Positions 55,285 through 64,000 of a stretch of DNA of 64,000 nt are shown piece after piece (position 1 is the first letter of the stretch; every line of letters starts with the position of its first letter). The position numbers and the translations under genes are program-made. Below the pieces are notes generated by a model, which ran no database searches, had not been told where the DNA came from, and saw nothing but the letters and a program-made list of their open reading frames with translations. The DNA is from Hydractinia symbiolongicarpus (Eukaryota; Cnidaria; Hydrozoa; Anthoathecata; Hydractiniidae): positions 10,170,001-10,234,000 of the forward strand of contig NC_079889.1 in NCBI RefSeq assembly GCF_029227915.1. The letters are read 5' to 3'.

Positions 55285-55815
55285 TCCTTGTTTTTCAACG
55301 AGAATTTGTATTTTTTGTGACCTGGGAGCTTTTTCCTGCATTTTTATTTTTCATGTTGGAGACAAGTGGGGGACTACTAAACTTTTGAACCCCAAACACG
55401 AGAACTTAGTGTTTCAGCTAGGGACTCTCTCAGTATTAACTTTCTTGTCTCCGATAGCCGAAAAAATGTTGCAAAAATGAAATAAGTTTATTTTTATAGC
55501 ATAACATGCTGTAAGAAAATATACAAAATGTAATTTTTATTTCAGAGGTTCTTAACCAGTTTTTCTGAACATAAAACGTAAGAAGTTAAATACAGTATAC
55601 TGATTAAAGTTGTTTTCAAAAAAAATATGTTTGTTTCAAGCGAGTCATTTAGTAGTAAAATGTTGTTTCTTATTTTCTTTGTTTCGATGTGATGAAAACA
55701 AAGTTTAATGCAACTTTACTTAGGTTAATAATACTAATTGAACTATTTGCCATTATTGAAACTAAAAACTCTAAAAAAACATTTTGACTTTTAAATTTTG
55801 TCTGAATAAAATTTT
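55285..55815. repeat. Uninterrupted copy of the SUPT5H intron-1 repeat
   Basis: Same orientation as 35,385-35,785 plus 37,546-37,655. Shared words include AGAATTTGTA, TTTTTTGTGACCTG, GGAGACAAGTGGGGGA and GAGGTTCTTAACCAG. Here both parts are contiguous, showing the pre-insertion state. Confidence 0.9.
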
Positions 55816-56826
55816 TAAAGTAAAACAAAAATACTATCAAAAGTTAAAGCTTGTGCAGTGTAGCATAATGAAGATCGCCTAAATTCCTACATAATGCACT
55901 GTTTTTGTTATTAACGTTTCTTTTTAATAATTACTCATTCCTTTCTGTATAATTTGCAAGCACGCAGACTAAAGGGCCTGATACACTTGTATGATATCAC
56001 TGAAATATATAATTTCTTATAATATAGCTTTAATATGTAGTTTTAATATGTATAATGTCAACACCTGGTATGTGTGTCATAACCTCGTAATTTGCAGCAT
56101 AGCTATAATATTTAAATAAAATCAAACCAATTTGATTTTAATAATATTGTTGGTAATATGGTTTTGAATGCCTTTTTGTTTGTGTGATGATATATCTATT
56201 ATCTGCTAGCGTTGTTGTGGCAACGATGGTATGAAAGTATCACAATACAAGAAATTATAAGTATATTGTAGAAAAATTATAAATTTATTGTAAAATATAT
56301 TTAATGATATTATACAGGTGTATCCTGGCCTTAGATTAAATTAATTATTATAAGTTTTAATTTAAAGAGGAATTGTTAAGGTATTTTGGTGAAAGATAAT
56401 AGTAATATAGCTATAAAATCGTGACAAGTGTGTTATAACAGAAATATATAAATATATATAGTGTGAAAACAATTTTATGTAACTAATTATGTACAAAAGA
56501 AATTCTGACTGCCACCTTAAGTTCAAAAGTTTCATCAGCTAAATCCATATCTGAGTAACTTAAGTGACCTTGCCCCCGCGGATTGTTAGTTTTCTAAGAA
56601 CCCCTAAGAACAAGGCTGGCAATACTTATTTGAGCATCATATCCCACCTAGGTTGATAGAGTATAGATAAGTAATTTTTAACAACCTGTTTGTTAAAAGG
56701 AGTTTTTAATTGTTAGTAAAAGTCATTAATTTGAGCGTTTTATGTAACAGATATGATAACGAAAATTATTGTTTTTGTTTTACATCCGCACAATTTAGGA
56801 GGAAACTAAAAACACTATTCAAAATA
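55816..56826. other. AT-rich intergenic
   Basis: Nothing recognised apart from short palindromic TATAT runs. Confidence 0.45.
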
Positions 56827-56832
56827 TTTATT
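56827..56832 (-). terminator. Poly(A) signal of the 56.9-kb gene
   Basis: AATAAA on the minus strand, 35 bases after the TGA at 56,867. The spacing is as expected for a short 3' UTR. Confidence 0.55.
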
Positions 56833-56866
56833 CTTTTGGAAAATTAAATTAGTAGGCTCAGAACAA

Positions 56867-56938
56867 TCATTTCTTCTTGTTGTACTTTATCTTTCCGATA
56901 TCGTCTGGTTTCGTCTCGCAATATTGTTTAAATTCAAG
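56867..56938 (-). CDS. Isolated terminal exon of an unidentified gene
   Basis: On the minus strand a good acceptor (TTTGTTAATTTAG) is followed by 24 codons: LEFKQYCETKPDDIG, then KIKYNKKK and TGA. The poly(A) signal comes 35 bases later. The charged, non-repetitive peptide with a Lys-rich end looks like a real small-protein C-terminus. Phase 0 at the acceptor is the only frame without an early oddity. I could not identify the family or find the upstream exon. The candidate at 57,013-57,082 (FQVGLMDHHVSQYKELTRIE) has a good acceptor but does not join in phase. Confidence 0.5.
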   Translation of the reverse strand, partial: LEFKQYCETKPDDIGKIKYNKKK

Positions 56939-59718
56939 CTAAATTAACAAAAATTGTCTTAAGTAAGCAAATTAAAAAAAAAATAAATCTTCCAAGATCA
57001 GTTTAATTTCGATACAGGAAAGACTCAATTCGTGTCAATTCCTTATATTGAGAGACATGATGATCCATAAGTCCAACTTGAAAAGCTAAAATGAACTAAA
57101 TTGAAAATAGTTTATTTATTAATTCTATTTCATCTGGGTTTTATAAAAGCAACCTGTACGAGGTAGAAGTGATTTTTTTTAATTTTTAATTTATTTTTTT
57201 ACTTGCTTAGCCAGTTGTAATGGCTGTTAGAACTTGGATCTTCTTGCTGAAATGAATGGTTTATTTTACTAAAAAACCTTGGATTAATCAGGGATCAAAA
57301 TAAGAAATTTGAAAGGCAGGTGTGTAATCGACAGTATAAGGGAGCTTAACATGTTATCCATACAATTCAGTTCACTGGTGTGATTAATAACACATGGTGA
57401 GGAAAAAAAATTGTGCCCTGCGAACAGGATAAACAAACTAATAAACTAATACAAATAAAAGTTATATCCTGAAAGTAATAATTTGCGTGATTGAAAAAAA
57501 ATATTAACAGTAAATTTCGAAAAATGGTGGAGATTGATCGAGTATGGAACAAACTCGCACTCCAAAGAAAGTATTTGTTGGGTGTGCTTCACTTCATTTT
57601 ATTCCCAGAAACTTGAAAATTATAACTTAGAAAGAATAACAATTACTGACTGATCACCAGGGTAAGAATGAGAAAAGATGGTCAGTCATAACTCAAGTTT
57701 TGGTTGGTCATGACCGATGACTGGTAGTTATTTCGATTCCTGTTCATTGGCATAAAATTTCTGTTTGTCATTTTGTTTTTTATTTAAATAAGAGCTGTTA
57801 AATTGACTTATCTTCCTTGTTTTAAATATATAGTTTTCCCTGGTAAATTAAAAAATTATGAAAAGTTATTTTTATGTTGAACATTAAACTTTGGAAATGT
57901 TTAGTAGGTGTATAGCTGCCTTCTCTAAAAATATTAATGGTTCTTAAAGTTGTTTTTATTATCTTTAAAATTAACTTGACACTGTGCAACAGTAAACATC
58001 GGTAATGGAAACATGATCTCTTGGGATACTCCAAAAAAAATTAAAACAAAGCTATTTTATTAGTTGTAGAGCAATCTATATCCAAAAACTTTTTAGCTGA
58101 GAAGAGAAATTTTTTCATAACATGTAAAAACCTAATTCTAAAGTTCATTTATATTCAAAAGAGTTATTGTGGAGTATTAAACATATGGACCCTTGTCCCC
58201 AGGTTTTTTTGTCTTTTTGATATGAGAGAAGACAACGAAAAATACCTTGGTATGATTTAGTGATTTTTCGCCAATATATCGCCAGATTATGCGAACACGT
58301 TAATTTATGCGACTAACAAAAGCGGAACTCTAATTTATGTTCCAGAAAATATGCAAGAAAAATTATCTTGGTAACTGTAATAAGCGTCTTTCAATTTTTA
58401 AAAAATATGTTCCTTTTTTTAGCAGGTTACATAATACTTTAATATAGTTTAGCTAGCTAGTACCTAGCTAGGTAAACTCTATTAAAAAAAAACTCTGAAA
58501 ACTTATGAAAATTGTAAGGTTTCAAATCAAATTTATGAAAAGATTTTTTATTTTTGTGGTGTTTTGAACCATGAAAAAAACAAAGAATTAAAGAGAAGGA
58601 TATATATGTAGACAGCTTCAGATATCATAAAAGCTTCCCTTAGACATTCTGTTACGTAAAACAGCAGAACCATTACAGGATATTTTATAGAATTATTTTT
58701 GCAAGAACTAATTATACAAAACATTTTTAATTTCAATAAGTCCTAATAAATAAGCTTATGCCACATCGTGCAGAAAGTCTGTAAGATTGGTAGCTCGCCT
58801 TCTAAAAGTTTTGTTTACTTACTGTTTGCATTGTTCGTTGATAAGATGTCTTGTTATAATGACGAACATTACATAACCTTTACAAAGCTACAGCCATATA
58901 TAATATATTTTATCGCTTTTTTTACATTCTTTTCGTCAAAAATTCAGTAAAAAATCTTTCTTACTTTTTATATAAAAACTTTGATTGCACGACATTTTTT
59001 TAAGTCATTTTTTGTTTGAATTCTTTCTTTTTTAAAGACGGGATTCTATGAAAACTAACTTTTTTACATTTCTCCGATCGATTGGTTAAATACATACAAA
59101 AACAAACAATTTAAATGTAAACTATAAGTTTATATTTAATATATATATACTCTCCAACTTTCTGCACAATGTGTCGTCATTATTTATAATCAGGTCCAGT
59201 CTTAATGAAATCGTGCATGTCTGTTTTTTTATGAGAAAAAAAATAAATATGCGAAGGCTAGTACAACAATTTTAAATAAGGAAACAAGTTAAGTAAGCTG
59301 TTTTTTATTTCTTATGCTTTTTCGAGTACGTATAAAAGGAAAAAGAAAAAAGTGATTTTCACTGGAGTTCCCCTTTAACAAAATTGAGGAGCTTTGATAG
59401 TGGTGATTCAAAATAAACAATATAAAAACTATAAAAAAATAACCAAATGTTAAAATTTTTTTCAGATGATTTGAGAAGAAAAATCAGGACATTTAAGGAA
59501 AATTTAGGTGACCTTTTGAAATCAGCATCTTTTTAAGTTGTGAGTGGGTTGATTTTACCTGCCTCTGCATAAATACGGTTAAGGTATATATTATTGAAAT
59601 TCATAGATTTCCCCTTTTCTTCTTTTTCTTGAAGAAATTCATTAATTTAAGTAAGTATTTGGTAAATTTTTGAAAAAGGGTCCCCATAAGTATATATATT
59701 TGTAAGATTTATTTTTGT
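56939..59718. other. Probable intronic or intergenic sequence right of the isolated exon
   Basis: If the 56.9-kb exon is real, its upstream exons should lie here or further right on the minus strand. Donor-like GTAAGT on that strand occurs near 58,820, after TCAACGAACAATGCAAACA, but no convincing chain was assembled. Confidence 0.35.
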
Positions 59719-59896
59719 GGCGCCATAGATTAGTGGTTATAGCTCTCGTACTCTGTGCGAGAGACCGGGGTTTGATTCCTCTTGACGGCGATTCAACATG
59801 GGCGAGTGAATGTTACCATAGCCCTGGGTTAACCCAAGCCATGTGAGGGAAATTGGGAAGATGGCACACTGTGTGGGTCTGCGTAGCTCAAAATGA
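59719..59896 (+). mobile_element. tRNA-derived SINE, internally deleted copy
   Basis: Same order as the 44,252 copy: GGCGCCATAGATTAGTGG, GGTTTGATTCCTC, TTCAACATGGGCGAGTGAAT, GTTAACCCAAGCCATG, GTGTGGGTCTGCG. It lacks about 56 bases between two (T/G)GGG words and has no ATCT tail. Confidence 0.9.
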
Positions 59897-62169
59897 GGCC
59901 AAATATATTATTGCATTGAAACACCATGCCTAAAACAAATCACGACTGGTTTACTTATATAATATATTATATAATACCGAATAACATGAAAACGAGATTA
60001 CTTATAAGCGAATTTTAAGTTTGCAGCGAAGTAGTGCAAACATGGTTTGTTTACTTGCCATATTTGCCAAGTTAATTTGTCATACAGATTGTTATAACCA
60101 TTTGGTGATAATATGGGATAATAGTATGCATCACTGGGCCATTCTAATGCTTTTGTGTATTATTCTTGGTGTTAAATGAGCTAGGTGTTAGCTAGATTTG
60201 AATATAATGATATGGGTAGCTAGCTAGTTGGCTTGTTGACTTGTTCCAAACAAACGTAAAATTTGAAGCTGTTTACAAAAATTGGTGATGTTGCTGGTAT
60301 ATATCCTGTGTCTCCAGTGTACCTTTTTTTTAAACAACATCTGTGAAAAAAACATTAGCCAGGATTACATAACTCACATTTTACACATTTGTGATTTCAG
60401 AATTAGTATACTAATTTAATTTGGTGGGGAATGTTGGACTTTAAACTTTCCTTGGAATGTTCTTGCTTATTTGTGTCACATTTTAGGCCTCTATCATAGA
60501 TTATATTTGGTAAAAAAAATTGTTAAAAATTCCAAAATATAAGGTTGACAAAAGGGATGATATCCTAATTCTTAAATTTTGTATTCAGAGAGTTACCATC
60601 TTGGTATTTTTCAGGCAAATGAAATCGTCCAGTGATTTCACTCAGTCAAAAACATTTTTCCTTAAGAGGATCACTTCACGAAACAATTTAAAAATTGTTG
60701 CTTGAAAAAAAATAACTCTATGGTTACTGACGTACTGAGTAAAAAAAAAATTTCTCTAAAATTTTGTCCACGGAATGCTTGTCATATCGAACTTTAACAA
60801 ATGAAAACAATGTGAGTTTTTTTTGTGGGGTCAAAAACAAAAAAGAATGCCATGGAGATTATTTTCTGTAAATAAACAATTTGAACAATTCTGCAAGATT
60901 AATTTTCAAGATTTCATGAAAGAAACCAAAATATATTAGGACCTGGCTTTTACGAACATTGAGACTGAGATTTTGCCAAAAATTAAGCACGTTCGCAGCT
61001 GAAATCCAGACTTTAAAAAGAGTTTACTTTTTTATATATATACACAGATTTATGATAATCTCTATACTCTATCAATTCATATTACTTATAAACTGTAAGT
61101 TTAAGGTTAAGGCATGAATATACAAAAAAGATGTGATATTTTAAAATGCTTTTAATTCACCAAAACTTTATTTTGATATATTAATGTATATATTTTTAGA
61201 AAGCCTATATGATTACCTATATTTATTTATTAAGAAAAAATAAAATTTGAAGGTTTAATAGACACAAAAAAATTACCCCTCTCCTAGAAATGCAATCTCT
61301 TTTACAAAACTACTAATTTCTGAAGTTTGCTGTTTGCTTTTTTGTGATCACAAGACATTGATCTAAAAATGCTTTTTTAATTTTTTCTTATTGTTTTTTA
61401 CTTTTGGAGTTATTTAGTATTAAAATTTTTTCCACAATTTTTAACCTCCAATTGTCAGAATACTCATCATAACTTGCGTTCTACTCATTCTCTCAAGAAG
61501 AAGAAAAAAGCTTTTTTAGATCAAACATTCCTCTCCACGCTAAGCGTGCTTTCCATCCCACATCCTTTATAGTTTTGTAAAAGAGATTTAAAATGTAAGT
61601 GATACTCTCTTAAAAATTTAACACTGTGAAAGAGCTTTTAAGTTTCTTACAGAAATTTTATACTTCTGCATAATAATTGATCACTATGGTAACGACTATT
61701 TGTATGGGCTTTTTTGACCCTTGTAAGTATGGGGGGGGCATAAAGTGCCTGCGGGCTGTAACTTTTGTTCAGTTTGGTTTTAAGTGACAAAACTTGGCAC
61801 AAAGAAGCATCAATATGTTGTGACTTAATTAGTGACAAAATATTTAAGTTGATATGTCATCACAGGAAGTAATGACATCATAATGAGACAATGGTTGAAG
61901 AAAATATGTCTTTCTAGGAAATTCTTGTTTTTTATTTTTTTTAAAAACTATTTACAGTACTAGTCATTAAGAAAGTAATATAAGAATGTAAGATATTATC
62001 AGCAACATTAACAGGTGGTATAAAGACAAAGGCTTTCTCTAAGGAGAAAATGGAAATCGATCAGAATTCAAATCATCAAGAATTTTTTTTAAAAAATTAT
62101 ATTTGTGAACCTTAGTTTTAGTAACTCATGGAATAAAACTTAAACAATAAAAATAGAGAAATAGGAAAT
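59897..62169. other. AT-rich intergenic, no gene seen
   Basis: Open frames at 60,520-60,705 and 61,647-61,838 are unassigned. A G8 run lies at about 61,731-61,738. Confidence 0.45.
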
Positions 62170-62277
62170 TAGTAGCGTGTAGTAGAGCGTAGTAGAATGT
62201 ATTTCTCTGTAGTAAAGCGTATTTTTCTGTAGTAGAGTGTAGTAGCCTGTAGTAGAGCGTATTTCTCTGTAGTAAAG
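62170..62277. repeat. Minisatellite of GTAGTAGAGCGTA-type units
   Basis: Irregular repeats of GTAGTA(G/A)AG(C/T)GTA alternating with TTTCTCTGTAGTAAAG blocks, about eight GTAGTA words in 108 bp. Confidence 0.85.
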
Positions 62278-62335
62278 AGGCGTTCATAATGGTCTCGCAC
62301 TATATACAAACGAAAAATTATCGTGACATCTTCGC

Positions 62336-62507
62336 ACAAAGAGATTCTTATCAGTACATCACTTGTAGTTGGTAGATAAGCAAGGGATGATGGCCGATAC
62401 GCCGGTGGTCATCATAATATCAGAGACAAAGAAACAAATTTAGCAGACACGCCTAAATATTCATTTTCAATTTCACATCCTGTGTTTTACTGCGCTTACC
62501 CAACAAG
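62336..62507 (+). repeat. Direct repeat copy A
   Basis: Matches copy B (62,941-63,109) 605 bases away. Shared: GTAGTTGG(T/C)AGATAA, TCATCATAATATCA, CGCCTAAATATTC and TTTTCAATTTCACATC, then CTGCGCT(T/C)ACCCAAC. Weaker similarity extends about 60 bases to the left. Confidence 0.85.
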
Positions 62508-62940
62508 ACATGATCCGTTTGTGTGAGCCTTAGAGAATACATTACAAGCAATGTATGTCCTAAATACCATGAGTGTTCACTATTATGCTTTGTATTCATA
62601 CATCAATCGTCAATTCCTCACAAGTTACTTTGGGGATATTAATTTTGCTCTTGATTGTTGAATGTCTAGTTGCGGTTTTATGAAAGAATAGTCGAAATTT
62701 CTATCTTTGAGCTGGAACGTGAACAACCAGTGTGTAATGTCATCCATACTTCATAATTTTCAAGTGCAGAAATTGTTACTTTAAAATTGCTCTACCATGT
62801 TTAGTATTTGCGAAAACACTACAAAAGTCTTCATGGAAAAAATAAATGAAGCCTTTTCAATGTAGTTTATATGTTCAAACGCGATTCATGATAGCCATTC
62901 ACTTGGTGAAGCAAAACTAATTTGGATATGTTTACATCCT

Positions 62941-63109
62941 ACAAAGAGCTTTTTCTCAGTAAATCAAGTGTAGTTGGCAGATAAACAAGGCATAAACGTT
63001 GATTTGCCAGTGTTCATCATAATATCACATACAAAGAAGCAAATTTAGAAGACCCGCCTAAATATTCCTTTTCAATTTCACATCTGTTCTTCTGCGCTCA
63101 CCCAACGAG
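62941..63109 (+). repeat. Direct repeat copy B
   Basis: Partner of copy A. It runs directly into the acidic open frame that follows, whereas copy A is followed by unrelated sequence. Confidence 0.85.
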
Positions 63110-63124
63110 TTCGAAATACCCTCA

Positions 63125-63268
63125 ATGCTCAATGAACAAATACAACTGGTAAACGAGACGGAAGACAACCCATTTATCCCAGATGCCGAGGAAATGATTG
63201 ATGCGGCTCCCTTAGAGACGATCGTAGACAAGGACGAAGAAGGCAATAGTGATATTGAGATCGATTAG
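63125..63268 (+). CDS. Acidic open frame, possible C-terminal exon of an unknown gene
   Basis: 47 codons from ATG to TAG, with the frame open back to 63,062. The peptide (NETEDNPFIPDAEEMIDAAP, then VDKDEEGNSDIEID) is acidic and uses GC-richer codons than its surroundings, which suggests real or recently real coding sequence. An acceptor-like pyrimidine stretch ending ACGAG lies just upstream. It could be the last exon of a host gene or the tail of a transposon protein. No family is recognised and no AATAAA follows closely. Confidence 0.35.
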   Translation: MLNEQIQLVNETEDNPFIPDAEEMIDAAPLETIVDKDEEGNSDIEID

Positions 63269-63671
63269 TGTTTGTTTTTATTATACTTTAGAAATATATG
63301 TTGTGTTTATTAATATTGTTGTTTTTATTTTTAGCACACTAAGACTTTTGTATAATTTTATAAGTCCCCTCCCATTTAACCCCCCGCCACGCCCCTCCCG
63401 AATAAGCCCTGTCCCCCAAAACCCATTTTGACAAATAAGCCCCCAGGGGCCTAATCGATCATTAATGGTAGACGTAATAGATCTTTCACGGTTGCGCAAA
63501 GCATTCTGGGTAATCACTATGACAAAATACAACACCGCTGCTAGCAGGGATGCGAAGTTTATGTGGTGGCGTGGTTTTCCTGTTTATACAAGTTAATTTT
63601 TAATCAACTCTTATATATTTTACACAAAAAAATTAATTAAAAAAGCTAAAAAGTTAAATCAAGTGAGCTTG
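63269..63671. other. Spacer with CCCC-rich repeat words
   Basis: ATAAG(T/C)CCC words recur around 63,360-63,445 (for example CCCCTCCCGAATAAGCCC), typical of repeat-derived sequence. The promoter of the SAP-like gene would lie between here and 63,672. Confidence 0.4.
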
Positions 63672-63921
63672 ATGGCTTCGGTTGAAGATATTAAATGTTT
63701 GCAGAATTTTTTAGAACTTTCTATGGCTGAACTTCAATTTTTCCTTTCCCAGCGTGGGCTTCCAACATCTGGATCACATGGAACGTTGGCTGTAAGAGCT
63801 CTGATTGCTCATGAGCAAAAAGTAGAAGTAAAAGCCACTGCTGAACATACAATTTGCTTCTGCGTAACATGCGAAAAGACATTTGATTCAGACGAAGAGC
63901 TGACTTGGAATGTTTGGAAGG
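63672..63921 (+). CDS. First coding exon of a SAP-like protein (partial)
   Basis: ATG to a donor AAGG|GTAAGT gives 83 codons plus one base, running off the window. Residues about 12-48 (LELSMAELQFFLSQRGLPTS, GTLAVRALIAHE) fit the SAP helix-turn-helix pattern of leucines, a basic residue and GLPTSG, a motif that binds AT-rich DNA. A CFCVTCEKTF CxxC pair follows at about 67-70. SAP plus unknown downstream parts is common in cnidarian expanded families, some with nuclease or transposon-derived domains (from memory). The second ATG choice (63,672) is preferred because the open frame upstream adds only three codons and starts with GTG. Confidence 0.65.
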
Positions 63922-64000
63922 GTAAGTCGGTTTAAAATAACTGAAACAAATACCCTTTTTGGTTGGTTCGTTTTTAACGTAATTTCGAACGTTTTCTTCT

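Noticed and set aside
57013-57082. Exon joining to the 56.9-kb terminal exon (FQVGLMDHHVSQYKELTRIE)
   Set aside because: It has a good acceptor, but its only donor leaves phase 2 while the terminal exon needs phase 0.
63058-63246. Ser-rich minus-strand open frame
   Set aside because: It is the antisense shadow of the acidic plus-strand frame.

Overview
The window looks like about 64 kb of an AT-rich, repeat-laden animal nuclear genome, most likely a cnidarian and possibly a hydrozoan. The evidence is two spliced metazoan genes, SUPT5H (Spt5) and ZCCHC24, with canonical GT-AG introns. There is also a decayed non-LTR retrotransposon fragment of a type I associate with cnidarian genomes, a tRNA-derived SINE present twice, several MITE families and a large satellite block. 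The cnidarian assignment is an inference; nothing here fixes the species.

Layout. 0.08-2.7 kb: a short tandem repeat, then a broken LINE C-terminal fragment lying between two inverted copies of a 45-bp sequence. 2.7-11.3 kb: non-coding, with a 15-bp minisatellite, a pure 91-unit GAA tract and small MITEs. 11.3-18.7 kb, plus strand: ZCCHC24 in three coding exons (288 aa), with a TATA-like promoter and two candidate poly(A) signals. 18.7-21.9 kb: intergenic, with a perfect 34-bp palindrome next to a G14 run and a MITE with a clear target-site duplication. 21.98-38.5 kb, minus strand: SUPT5H, which I could reconstruct in 28 coding exons with every splice phase consistent (1042 aa), covering the acidic N-terminus, NGN domain, KOW repeats, TPMYG-type CTR1 and C-terminal KOW. 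Its introns carry a 241-bp hairpin MITE, a 1.3-kb TIR element and other repeats.

38.5-45.2 kb: upstream intergenic repeats (a hAT-like MITE, a palindrome cluster, a SINE). 45.2-49.1 kb: a homogenised satellite in which 78-bp and 88-bp units alternate as a 166-bp higher-order repeat. 49.1-51.5 kb: an older, degenerate satellite of about 130 bp. 51.5-63.0 kb: mostly AT-rich and non-coding, holding a second copy of the SUPT5H intron-1 repeat, the second SINE, and one isolated minus-strand terminal exon with its poly(A) signal. 63.1-64 kb: an acidic open frame, then the first coding exon of a SAP-like protein that runs off the window.

The two complete genes converge on the 18-22 kb interval. ZCCHC24 is a predicted zinc-finger nucleic-acid-binding protein, and Spt5 is the large DSIF subunit that controls RNA polymerase II pausing and elongation. 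Nothing in the sequence links their functions. I found no prokaryotic features, CRISPR array, rRNA or intact tRNA.
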